From positions 806,001 to 870,000 of the forward strand of contig NZ_JASF01000005.1 in NCBI RefSeq assembly GCF_000622405.1: a stretch of 64,000 bases of DNA. Reading direction: 5' to 3'. Below the pieces are notes generated by a model. The model did no database searches. It had not been told where the DNA came from and saw nothing but the letters and a program-made list of their open reading frames with translations. This DNA is from Sulfitobacter donghicola DSW-25 = KCTC 12864 = JCM 14565 (GTDB lineage Bacteria > Pseudomonadota > Alphaproteobacteria > Rhodobacterales > Rhodobacteraceae). Within the stretch, counting starts at the first letter, position 1. Each line of letters starts with the position of its first letter. Positions 56,357 to 64,000 of the stretch are shown one piece after another. Both the position numbers and the translations under genes were made by a program.

Positions 56357-57584
56357 GCCCTAACCTCACAAGGAAAAGATCGGTTGCCTCTTGGGTTGTC
56401 AGCTTTTGGTTTCTCCAAATTTCAAACAATACAGCTTGGATTATTGCCGTACTGCCGTGGTCTCTCGACCCTGGATCTGAAAACCTTTGCTCTGGCGCCT
56501 GCTCCCACCTTTCCAAAGAAACCCGTGAGCATGGATTTAACCCATCAGGATCGATGCCTTTAACGACGGATATCCCGCCTTTCTTTTGGAGGTATTGATA
56601 TTGCACATCCTGCCGCAAAATAACTTCTAGCATTTCGCCATATTGCCGGTGCCAATCAGGTAAACTGGTTTCGAAAGCAACAAAGATATCGACGCCAAAA
56701 AAGGGAGAATCCAACCCCGGCAGAGCAGAGCAGCGATATTGGCTTAGGTCGCCCACCCCATGGGTACTGATTTCTGACCAAGCATAATCCCCGATTATTG
56801 TAATCGCGGCGTCGCCCTCAATCACCATGCGCACAGCATCGTCCCATTCGCGGCCATCCCCATCTGGCCCCGTTAGGTTACGCAGTTTTACGAAATGGCC
56901 CATTGTCTCGTGGATCGGTGCCCGAATAGATGTTTCCGCCGCTTTACCAGAATAGAGTTCTTCCATGAGGTCACGCTGGCCAACAGAAACCGTGAGACTG
57001 TCAAAGAGATTGTTAATAACCCACGGTTTTGCGCTCCCCGCATAGGGAAGAATGGATGCCGCCCGAAGTTTCGCAACAAGCCCATCAAATTCGGCCCACG
57101 TTTCAGGGAGATCATACACCCCGACCTTGGCGAGAAGGTCCATGTTGTAGATCATGGAGTTTTGTAGATGGATACCAACAGGGATGGCATAGATCGAACC
57201 ATCCACGGTTATCTGCTCGATAACCTCTGGGTGGATCTCATTTCGTAATACGTCACGATCAGAAAACTGAGGGCTTAGGAAAATTGTATCCTCACCTACC
57301 AGCTGTTCTAGGTTTTCACCCCCTAGCCATTGTGAGATTTCGGGCGGATAGCCTAGTCCGATCCTTTTTGAAACATTTTGCCTCAGAACATTGTATTCTT
57401 CGCTTTCTACAATATTCACCTGTAGGTTCAGGCTGCCCATGCTCTCAACCAGACTACTAAGCGCGCCTCTTTCCCCCTCTGTTTTCCAATATGTATGAAG
57501 TTCGATTTCCATGGGCGGGCTTCGCTCTTCAGCGGATACCCCCCCAGCGATCAGGCAACAGGCAACCGTAACGAAAAACCTCAT
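56349..57584 (-). CDS. Solitary periplasmic solute-binding protein (family 1 type) in a sensory operon
   Basis: A 411-residue exported protein: signal peptide RFFVTVACCLIAGGVSA, then the two-lobe fold of sugar-type ABC binding proteins (EIELHTYWKTEGERGAL, WAEFDGLVAKLRAASILPYAGSAKPW, MVIEGDAAITIIGDYAW, PFFGVDIFV). No permease or ATPase is nearby; it lies between a response regulator and a hybrid kinase, with its stop overlapping the kinase start. ATG at 57584 has AAAGGA 7 nt upstream; ATG at 57587 is also possible. The ligand is unknown; carbohydrate is the family norm. Confidence 0.87.
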   Translation of the reverse strand: MRFFVTVACCLIAGGVSAEERSPPMEIELHTYWKTEGERGALSSLVESMGSLNLQVNIVESEEYNVLRQNVSKRIGLGYPPEISQWLGGENLEQLVGEDTIFLSPQFSDRDVLRNEIHPEVIEQITVDGSIYAIPVGIHLQNSMIYNMDLLAKVGVYDLPETWAEFDGLVAKLRAASILPYAGSAKPWVINNLFDSLTVSVGQRDLMEELYSGKAAETSIRAPIHETMGHFVKLRNLTGPDGDGREWDDAVRMVIEGDAAITIIGDYAWSEISTHGVGDLSQYRCSALPGLDSPFFGVDIFVAFETSLPDWHRQYGEMLEVILRQDVQYQYLQKKGGISVVKGIDPDGLNPCSRVSLERWEQAPEQRFSDPGSRDHGSTAIIQAVLFEIWRNQKLTTQEATDLFLVRLGRD

Positions 57585-57675
57585 CATCAGTCCTTTGTTC
57601 CTTTTGCCAATGCGCCTCATCAAATTCGAAGCCCAGAAATCTGGCCCTCCTTTTCCGAGCGAAAATGTTGGCGCG

Positions 57676-58476
57676 TTAATCTGGAGAGGCTCTTTGCTCG
57701 TGCCGGCGTTCCCTTGGCGAAAGACCAAATTCCCGTTTGAAACTGGTAGAAAAATAGGAGGCCGATCCAAAGCCGCACAGCCGTGCGATCTCTTTCAGCG
57801 TATAATCCTCACCCAATAAAATATCTGCTGTTCGTGTTCGAAACCGACGAAGGATGGTTGAAAAACTCTCGTTTGTCACACTCGAAAGCGTCCGTTGAAA
57901 CCGTCGGCGGCTAAAGCCCATCCCTTTTGAAACGGACCCCACATTCACTTTTGGATCTGCGCAGTGTAACTGAAGCTGCTCCAAGAGCTTTTGCAAAAAC
58001 TCTCGTTCCTTCGCTTTAAACTCTTTCCCATCACAGCCAATGAGAAACAATTTCTTGTCTTCTATTGCCGCGATCTGCGGCTCTTCAACAATGCCTCGAA
58101 GAGATAAAATGTTCTGCAGCTTGTTTTGGATTTTTTGGCAAAATTCAGGTAAGTTAAAAGGCTTGGTTACAAAATCCTCAGCTCTGTGTCGGAGGCTTTT
58201 TTGTCTTGCATGATTAACGTCCAGACCCGTCATAAAGATGATGGAAGGATTCCGTTCTATATCGTTATTGATAATTTCGGCTATTTCGTAACCTTGGCCA
58301 TCGTCCAGATTCACATCCAAAATCAGAATATCAAAATCGACCTCCTCCAATTTTTGAAGAGCCGCACTGACGCTATGAGCCGTTCGGACAATACAAATTT
58401 CGGATAAAGCGATAGACATCATCATCGCAAAATCCTCGTGGTCGTCTACGATAAGAACCTTTCCTTGGCGTTCCAT
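57676..58476 (-). CDS. Response regulator with AraC-type DNA-binding domain
   Basis: A 266-residue transcription factor. Receiver domain: D11-D12 pair, phosphoacceptor Asp54 in LILDVNLDDGQG, Lys105 in VTKPF. An unassigned linker (about 125-165) follows, then a C-terminal AraC/XylS two-helix-turn-helix domain (about 170-258) containing VSKGMGFSRRRFQRTL and LKEIARLCGFGSASYFSTSF. First gene of the operon, 91 bp before the binding protein. ATG at 58476. The 240 bp upstream contain no gene and should hold its promoter and targets. Confidence 0.9.
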   Translation of the reverse strand: MERQGKVLIVDDHEDFAMMMSIALSEICIVRTAHSVSAALQKLEEVDFDILILDVNLDDGQGYEIAEIINNDIERNPSIIFMTGLDVNHARQKSLRHRAEDFVTKPFNLPEFCQKIQNKLQNILSLRGIVEEPQIAAIEDKKLFLIGCDGKEFKAKEREFLQKLLEQLQLHCADPKVNVGSVSKGMGFSRRRFQRTLSSVTNESFSTILRRFRTRTADILLGEDYTLKEIARLCGFGSASYFSTSFKREFGLSPRERRHEQRASPD

Positions 58477-58716
58477 TTCCTACCTTTGCAATGCCGTTGG
58501 CCTGAAATCTTATCTTAGAACTCCCGCCAGACTAATTGGCATTACTTTTCGCTAAAGTGTTCGTTTCCAAGCTTCTGGCACGAATTTTAAAGTTTCCAAC
58601 TCGCTTTTCCAAGCAAAACTCAATTTCTTGCACCGTCTGATTGACGTTTCTCACCAAATTGACCGCATTATGACCCGCACAAAGGGCTGACAGCGGTCTT
58701 GGATTTCTGGATCAAA

Positions 58717-58760
58717 AAAAACGAATGCCCCGCAGCGTAAACTGCGGGGCATTCGTTTTT
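58717..58760 (-). terminator. Intrinsic terminator of the tRNA-fMet gene
   Basis: Perfect 19-bp stem AAAAACGAATGCCCCGCAG with CTGCGGGGCATTCGTTTTT, 6-nt loop CGTAAA. Read on the minus strand it begins 2 nt after the tRNA CCA end and runs into TTTTTTTT. Confidence 0.92.
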
Positions 58761-58762
58761 AT

Positions 58763-58839
<77 letters not shown>

Positions 58840-58850
58840 CCAATACGGCT

Positions 58851-58879
58851 GAGATAGGGTATTCCTTGGGGGACAGCAA
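58851..58879 (-). promoter_or_regulatory. Putative promoter of the tRNA-fMet gene
   Basis: On the minus strand TTGCTG (58879-58874) and TATCTC (58856-58851) are separated by 17 bp, about 11 bp before the mature 5' end. A fair sigma-70-like match, by eye only. The rest of 58880-59080 shows no gene. Confidence 0.4.
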
Positions 58880-59080
58880 GGGCAAATACTATGAAAAGTG
58901 CGAAAAATAAAATTCCCTAAAATCTTGATGAAAAGGGGTAACCCAAAAGGAATGTGAATGTTTTTCAATCAATTAGAAGGAAGCACGTTTAACAGGGATG
59001 AGCGCCTGCCTCAGCAGCACTGATCTGGCGACCACGCTAAGCAAGGCGACAGGCCCCACCGCTGGCGGAAAAGACGCGTA

Positions 59081-59956
59081 TCAACGGGTCTTGCCCAGCG
59101 GATCCAGCTCATCGCGCAGCCAATCTCCGAGCAGGTTCAAACCTAGCACCGTCAGCATAATCGCGATCCCTGGGAAAACCGTAATCCACCATGCCGTTTG
59201 AATATAGCTGCGGCCCTCAGACAACATCCCGCCCCAGCTGGGTGTTTGCGGATCTGCTCCAAGGCCAAGGAAGGTTAAACTGCTTTCTAGCAAGATGTTG
59301 TTGGCCACGTTCAGCGTTAGCAAGATGATCAGAGGCCCCATCGCATTGGGCAGAATGTGGCTGAAAATGATCTTCCAGTTGGGCAGGCCGTAACTGACCG
59401 CCGCTTGCACAAATTCGCGCTCACGCAAGCTCAGCACCGATCCGCGAACAAGGCGCGCATATTGCACCCATTGCGAGACGATCATGAGGATGATGATCCT
59501 GTCGATACCCGGCCCAACGATCGCGATGACCGTGATGGCAAGCAGGATAAACGGCAGTGCCAGCTGCACGTCAGCAAAACGCATGACGAAACTGTCGAGG
59601 AAGCCACGGTAGTAACCTGCATAGAGCCCGATCACCGTGCCAAGCACCACGGACCCGAGGGCGGACAGAAGGCCAACCGTCAACGAGATGCGTCCACCAT
59701 GGACGATGCGCGCAAGGATATCGCGGCCCAGTGGATCAGTGCCAAGCGGGTTTGCCCAACCTTGGAACGGTTCCGACAGCCTCGCGAGGAGGTTCACCTC
59801 TGAACCGCCGCCGGGAAAGAGAACCGAAGAGAATACGACCAGCAATGTCAGGACGCAGGTTAATGTCGCTCCGGCAACAAATTCGAACTTTGCGAAACGG
59901 CTTTTGCGAAAGCGCTGAAAACGTGAAGCGGTGGGGTTTTGTGTCATTTCAGTCAT
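59081..59956 (-). CDS. Peptide/opine-type ABC transporter permease, DppC/OppC family
   Basis: A 291-residue inner-membrane permease with about six helices. The family N-terminus has the characteristic GTDPLGRDILARIVHGGRISL. The inner-membrane permease motif (EAA-like) is seen in RGSVLSLREREFVQAAVSYGLP, and the C-terminus ends GLNLLGDWLRDELDP. It follows the DppB-type gene after 1 bp. ATG at 59956; ATG at 59947 also possible. Last gene of the operon. Confidence 0.93.
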   Translation of the reverse strand: MTEMTQNPTASRFQRFRKSRFAKFEFVAGATLTCVLTLLVVFSSVLFPGGGSEVNLLARLSEPFQGWANPLGTDPLGRDILARIVHGGRISLTVGLLSALGSVVLGTVIGLYAGYYRGFLDSFVMRFADVQLALPFILLAITVIAIVGPGIDRIIILMIVSQWVQYARLVRGSVLSLREREFVQAAVSYGLPNWKIIFSHILPNAMGPLIILLTLNVANNILLESSLTFLGLGADPQTPSWGGMLSEGRSYIQTAWWITVFPGIAIMLTVLGLNLLGDWLRDELDPLGKTR

Positions 59957-59957
59957 A

Positions 59958-60884
59958 TCAAGCTACCCGAATGCGAGGATCAATCAGGCCATAGACGAGG
60001 TCCACAGCAAGGTTCACGGCGACAATCATGATCGCCAAAAGAGACACGGTTGCCTGTAAAAGAGGATAGTCGCGCTGTGCGATGGCCTCGATCGACAGGG
60101 TGCCCATACCGGGCCAGTTAAAGACCAGTTCGACCACCACAAGCCCACCGATCAGATTGCCGAATTGCAACCCAAGGAACGTAACGATGGCGATGGCGGC
60201 GTTACGCAGAGCGTGTTTATAGATTACAGACCATTCGCTAAGCCCCTTGGCACGGGCCACCATCACATATTGCGCGGAAAGGGTTTCAAGCATCTGCGTC
60301 CGCACCAAACGTACATTGGTTGCAGTCAGAATTATGCCAATCGTCAACGCTGGCAGGATCAGCGCCGACCATGTTTCAAACCCTGACGCAGGCAGAATGG
60401 GAAAGGTGATCGACAAGAGCAGCACAAACATAATGCCCAGCCAGAAATTCGGAAAAGAAAGCCCCACAAGCGACAGCACGCGGATGATCTGATCTGAGAG
60501 GCCTCCCTTGTGCAGTGCCGCGTGGACACCAAGCGGGATCGAAATAAGGATCGAGACACCCATAGATGCCACCGCCAAAACAAGGGTCGACGGAAGGGCG
60601 ATGCTGATCAGGTCTGCGATCGAACCGCGGAAAAACGAATTACCAAGATCAAAGGTGATCAGGCTTTTGAGAAAATCGAGATACTGCGCGTAAAACGGTT
60701 GGTTGAGACCCAATGCCTCGCGAATACGGATCAGATCCTCTTCTGTGACGCTGCTGGATTCAGCGGTCATCATCACGGCCGGATCACCGGTTAACCGTAC
60801 GGCGAAGGCAACAAAGAGCGTCACGGCCAATGTCACAAGAACAGCCTGCAAAACACGTTGCAGAATAAAGCGGAAGACTGGCAT
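59958..60884 (-). CDS. Peptide/opine-type ABC transporter permease, DppB/OppB family
   Basis: A 308-residue permease. It starts VFRFILQRVLQAVLVTLAVT, with a membrane helix at about 8-30, then LIRIREALGLNQPFYAQYL typical of DppB, the EAA-like AKGLSEWSVIYKHALRNA, and FNWPGMGTLSIEAIAQRDYP. ATG at 60884 has GAGGTCC upstream; the frame to 60914 is longer than needed. Partner of the DppC-type permease. Confidence 0.93.
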   Translation of the reverse strand: MPVFRFILQRVLQAVLVTLAVTLFVAFAVRLTGDPAVMMTAESSSVTEEDLIRIREALGLNQPFYAQYLDFLKSLITFDLGNSFFRGSIADLISIALPSTLVLAVASMGVSILISIPLGVHAALHKGGLSDQIIRVLSLVGLSFPNFWLGIMFVLLLSITFPILPASGFETWSALILPALTIGIILTATNVRLVRTQMLETLSAQYVMVARAKGLSEWSVIYKHALRNAAIAIVTFLGLQFGNLIGGLVVVELVFNWPGMGTLSIEAIAQRDYPLLQATVSLLAIMIVAVNLAVDLVYGLIDPRIRVA

Positions 60885-60932
60885 GCGGGACCTCATTTGT
60901 GACCGGCGCATCACGCCGGTGCGGTTGGAAAT

Positions 60933-60962
60933 TCCAGCCCCCGCTGTATTGCGGGGGCTGGA
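60933..60962 (-). terminator. Strong hairpin between the binding-protein and permease genes
   Basis: TCCAGCCCCCGC (60933-60944) pairs perfectly with GCGGGGGCTGGA (60951-60962), 6-nt loop. It lies directly after the binding-protein stop. No long T-run follows, so it may be a partial terminator or an mRNA stabiliser that raises binding-protein dosage over the permeases. Confidence 0.65.
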
Positions 60963-60968
60963 CGGGAT

Positions 60969-62504
60969 TTAGTCGAGTGTTACGCTCATGTAGCGCGCAC
61001 GGTCATCGGGTGCCGGATCGAACCCTTCAACGCGGGTGTTCACGCCATAGATTGTCGAAGTGTTATAGAGAGGCAGGTCAAGAGCCTGCTCGCGCGCATA
61101 GCGCGCAACTTCCTGCAGGGCAGCTTCGCGTACATCACGGTCATAGGTAAGACGCTGCGCATCAAGAAGCTCGTCCAGTTTGGCGTCTTCCACATAGGGG
61201 TTATAGCGCTCGCCCGAGTGGTACAGCAGGTAGGCCGTGTTATCGAAATCAAAGGTCCAACCGCCCCAGCCGTAATAGAAGATCTCGCCGGTTTTTCCGT
61301 TCTCGATGATATCGTTAAAGTAAACGCCGCGCTCATGGGTGCGGATATTCACGTTCAGACCGACCTGACCAAGGAAGGCGGAAATAACCTGAGCCACTTC
61401 GCGGAAGGTTTCGTCGTTGTTGGGCATGTCGAGGGTGATCTCTGTGCCTGGCTCAACGCCAGCCTCCGCCAAAAGCGCCTTTGCGGCTTCGGGATCAAAG
61501 GGATAAGCTTCAAGTGCTGGGTCATTGCCAAAGGATTTGGCCCCCTGCGCGCTAGAAATCGGGCTAGCCAAGCCGCCTAGCAGTGCTTTTACGATGGTTT
61601 CACGGTCAACCGCCATGGAGATCGCCTGCCGTACACGTGGATCAGCTGTAATGCCGCTCGCGGTGTTGAAGCGGGTCAAAACGACAGTCGGCCCATCGAC
61701 AGCAACCAGATCAACATCAGCGTTGTTCTGAATGGTTTCCACCGATGGTGTCGGGATGTTCAGGGCGATATCAACGCCACCAGACAACAGCTCGGCCATG
61801 CGCGTCGCATCTTCTGAGATAAAGCGGATGTTCACCGCGTCAACCTGCGCTTCGCCGTTCCAATAATTGTCCGACTTCGCAAGCGTCACGCCGACGGTTG
61901 GGGTGTATTCAACAACGCTAAAGGGGCCAGTGCCGACTGGCTTCATGTCGAAAGCTTCTTCGCCGACTTCTTGGATATATTTCGGAGGAACGATCATGGC
62001 GCCATAACCGGCCAGCTTGGTGATCAGTACCGGATCAGGGCGTTCCATCATGAAATCGACAGTGAACTCATCCACCACCACAACTTCGCTGATAGATGTG
62101 TAATTGCTGCGCTGTGGCCCTTTTTCGCCTTCTTCGCCCAGCAAGCGGTCAAAGGTGTATTTCACCGCCTCGGCGTTAAAGGGCTCGCCGTTATGAAATT
62201 CAACGCCCTCCCGCAGGGTAAAGCGGATGCGGGTTTCATCGTCGAGGAATTCCCAGCCTGTCGCCAGCCCAGGCTGCAGCTCAAGGTCTTCGCCACGCAA
62301 AACAAGCCCGTCAAAAACGTTGCTACCGATCGAGCCCCAAGACAGGCGGAACGTGTCAATCGGGTCAAGGTTTTGGGGATCCTGACGCTGGGCAACGTTT
62401 AGGGTCGTATCTTGGGCAAAGGCAGGCGCCGCAAGCGCAAAACACGTCGCCAGCAGCGCTGAACGCATGGCACCTTTCGCTATCGTTTTTGGGCGAATTT
62501 TCAT
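60969..62504 (-). CDS. Peptide/opine-type ABC transporter substrate-binding protein, family 5
   Basis: A 511-residue periplasmic protein. Signal peptide about 1-30 (ALLATCFALAAPAFAQ), then TLNVAQRQDPQNLDPIDTF, the family-5 motif WEFLDDETRIRFTLREGVEFHNG and DPRVRQAISMAVDRETIV, all typical of DppA/OppA-type proteins. ATG at 62504 with AGGAGA upstream. The ligand (peptide, nickel, opine or glutathione) is not predictable from the fold. Confidence 0.92.
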   Translation of the reverse strand: MKIRPKTIAKGAMRSALLATCFALAAPAFAQDTTLNVAQRQDPQNLDPIDTFRLSWGSIGSNVFDGLVLRGEDLELQPGLATGWEFLDDETRIRFTLREGVEFHNGEPFNAEAVKYTFDRLLGEEGEKGPQRSNYTSISEVVVVDEFTVDFMMERPDPVLITKLAGYGAMIVPPKYIQEVGEEAFDMKPVGTGPFSVVEYTPTVGVTLAKSDNYWNGEAQVDAVNIRFISEDATRMAELLSGGVDIALNIPTPSVETIQNNADVDLVAVDGPTVVLTRFNTASGITADPRVRQAISMAVDRETIVKALLGGLASPISSAQGAKSFGNDPALEAYPFDPEAAKALLAEAGVEPGTEITLDMPNNDETFREVAQVISAFLGQVGLNVNIRTHERGVYFNDIIENGKTGEIFYYGWGGWTFDFDNTAYLLYHSGERYNPYVEDAKLDELLDAQRLTYDRDVREAALQEVARYAREQALDLPLYNTSTIYGVNTRVEGFDPAPDDRARYMSVTLD

Positions 62505-62543
62505 TTCATATCTCCTGTTGGTTGGTTGATTTATGGTGTGGTT

Positions 62544-64000
62544 TCAAGAGGCTTGCGCAGCAACGAAGTGCCCGTCGCTCACAGCCCTAAGCGTCACGGG
62601 GGCCGGTTCATTGCCTACAGCGCGCAAACCGCTGGGGATTTCGCCCTCTAGCGGCGGCCGCGAGGGGCGAACGCCGGGGTTGAGGACTGGCACCGCGGAC
62701 AAAAGCCTTTTGGTGTAGGGATGTTGCGGATTTTCAAAGACCTGTTGGCGGCTGCCGATCTCGACGATCTGACCCAGATACATGACAGCGACACGGTGGC
62801 TGATCCGTTCGACCACAGCCATGTCATGGGTGATAAAGAGGTAAGACAGCCCTTGTTCGGCTTGCAACTGCATCAAAAGATTGACCACCTGCGCTTGCAC
62901 ACTGACATCAAGCGCCGAGACGGCCTCGTCCGCGATGATCAGGCTGGGATCACAGGCCAGCGCGCGGGCGATACACAGGCGTTGGCGTTGCCCACCAGAA
63001 AACTGATGCGGATAGCGCCCTGCGTGCTCTGCCGGCAAGCCAACCTTCACCAGCAAGTCGGCAACCTTGTCCTTTGCTTCGGCCTTTGATGTCACAAGAC
63101 CATGGACCAAGGCGGGTTCGATCAGGCTCTCCCCGACTGGCTTGCGCGGGTTAAGCGAGCCGTAAGGATCTTGAAAGACGTATTGTGTCTGCTTGCGAAA
63201 CGCTTTGCGGTCCTCAGTCGGCAGCGAAAAGATATCCTGCCCGTGAAAGCGCATCGCGCCTGACACTGGTTCCTGCAATTGCTGGATCGTTTTACCGACG
63301 GTCGACTTGCCGCTACCCGATTCCCCGACAAGCGCCAGCGTTTCGCCTGGGTAGATGTTGAACGACAGCTTTTCGGCGGCATGGACGCGGTGGGTGACGC
63401 GACTGAGGAGCCCGCCCCGAATATCAAACCGCACCGTCAAATCTTCGATTTCCAGAACCGGTTTGCTGCGGTCAACCGGTTTGGCGGGGGCCGCCGCAGG
63501 CGCGTTCTCTTGGCCCGGGATGTCAAATAGCTTTGGCATCGTTGTGCCCGTCATCGAGCCAATCCGCGGCACAGCGGCCAAAAGCTCTTGCGTATAGGGT
63601 TCCTTGGGGTGGCTCAGCACCTCTGTCACGCCACCTGCTTCGATAGGTTTGCTCGCCTTCATCACCAGCACGTCATCGGCCATTTCCGACACCACACCCA
63701 TGTCATGACTGATAAAGATCACCGAGGTCTGCATTTCGGCCTGAAGATCGCGGATGATGTGTAGGATTTGCGCCTGAATGGTCACATCCAGTGCGGTTGT
63801 CGGCTCGTCCGCAATCAGGATTTTTGGCTGACAGCACAGCGCCATGGCGATCATCACCCGCTGGCGCATGCCACCAGAAAGCTGGTGGGGATAAGAATCG
63901 AGCAACCGCTTGGCGTTCGGGAGGCGCACAAGGTCGAGAAACTCTTGCGCTTTCTTGCGTGCATCATTGCGCGACAAACACTGGTGGAGCGCAAGCGTTT
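62544..64000 (-). CDS. Fused DppD-DppF-type ABC ATPase (5' end cut by window edge)
   Basis: Two peptide-type ATPase domains in one chain. The frame stays open to the window edge (ALHQCLSRNDARKKAQEF is in frame before the first possible internal start), so the N-terminus and first Walker A lie beyond 64000. Domain 1 shows signature YPHQLSGGMRQRVMIAMAL and Walker B ILIADEPTTALD. Domain 2 shows Walker A GESGSGKSTVGK, signature FSGGQRQRLCIARAL and Walker B LIIADEAVSALD, with a C-terminal oligopeptide-type extension. First visible gene of the importer operon, 39 bp before the binding protein. Confidence 0.92.
   Translation of the reverse strand, partial: TLALHQCLSRNDARKKAQEFLDLVRLPNAKRLLDSYPHQLSGGMRQRVMIAMALCCQPKILIADEPTTALDVTIQAQILHIIRDLQAEMQTSVIFISHDMGVVSEMADDVLVMKASKPIEAGGVTEVLSHPKEPYTQELLAAVPRIGSMTGTTMPKLFDIPGQENAPAAAPAKPVDRSKPVLEIEDLTVRFDIRGGLLSRVTHRVHAAEKLSFNIYPGETLALVGESGSGKSTVGKTIQQLQEPVSGAMRFHGQDIFSLPTEDRKAFRKQTQYVFQDPYGSLNPRKPVGESLIEPALVHGLVTSKAEAKDKVADLLVKVGLPAEHAGRYPHQFSGGQRQRLCIARALACDPSLIIADEAVSALDVSVQAQVVNLLMQLQAEQGLSYLFITHDMAVVERISHRVAVMYLGQIVEIGSRQQVFENPQHPYTKRLLSAVPVLNPGVRPSRPPLEGEIPSGLRAVGNEPAPVTLRAVSDGHFVAAQAS

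Noticed and set aside
57585..57770. Upstream extension of the solitary binding protein into the regulator gene
   Set aside because: The signal peptide and AAAGGA support a start at 57584 or 57587, not at 57770.

Overview
The window is a dense stretch of about 60 genes that looks like the core chromosome of an alphaproteobacterium of the Rhodobacterales (Roseobacter group). The evidence is moderately high GC with many GCC/CTG/ATC codons, the GltX type with an HVGN signature, a monomeric NADP isocitrate dehydrogenase, a DUF1467-mce pair, a glnD-murJ-rhomboid/trpS block and a leucine-codon leader in front of leuA. I see no rRNA, CRISPR array, IS element or prophage. The one tRNA is the initiator tRNA-fMet. 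The species is not identifiable by eye.

Layout. 1-6.4 kb: the 5' part of preT (pyrimidine reduction), tesA divergent from a YbbA/YbbP-type ABC exporter, an inositol-monophosphatase-family enzyme and a GcvH-like protein that lacks the lipoyl lysine. 6.5-13.7 kb: gamma-glutamylcyclotransferase-like protein, gltX, a Tat-exported metallo-beta-lactamase-fold hydrolase, a secreted esterase, nadE and an exported MORN-repeat protein. 13.8-16.3 kb: leuA behind a leader-peptide attenuator, then an exported protein of unknown function. 16.5-22.2 kb: the rod-shape operon mreB-mreC-mreD-mrdA-rodA. 22.3-30.4 kb: a VOC protein and GhrA-type reductase, dcp, then coaBC-dut-moeB-like on the minus strand, with cobU-cobC and a GST on the plus strand. 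30.5-36.4 kb: comM/yifB, a lipase-family hydrolase, gshB, yraN and rsmI, with an LpoA-like lipoprotein divergent from rsmI. 36.4-46 kb: glnD, murJ, an inactive-looking rhomboid, trpS, an HDAC-family hydrolase, a nitroreductase, an EI24 protein, DUF1467 and mce. 46-53.7 kb: a single-receiver regulator, a GNAT protein, an orphan Flp-pilin-like peptide, aspS, a DUF6880 protein and icd.

53.8-58.5 kb is the most unusual locus. A response regulator with an AraC-type DNA-binding domain, a solitary periplasmic solute-binding protein and a membrane hybrid histidine kinase form one minus-strand operon with no transporter permease or ATPase. It looks like a three-component sensory system in which the binding protein presents a ligand to the kinase. 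After the tRNA-fMet gene, the window ends in an oligopeptide-type ABC importer operon (fused ATPase, binding protein, two permeases) that continues past the right edge.

Regulatory structures that can be read directly are the leuA leader with competing hairpins, five intrinsic terminators, a perfect 18-bp palindrome at the icd promoter, a 20-bp palindrome between rsmI and the lipoprotein gene, inverted repeats upstream of gshB and between nadE and the MORN gene, and a hairpin between the binding-protein and permease genes of the peptide importer. All functional assignments come from recognising motifs and family-typical sequence; no database search was run.
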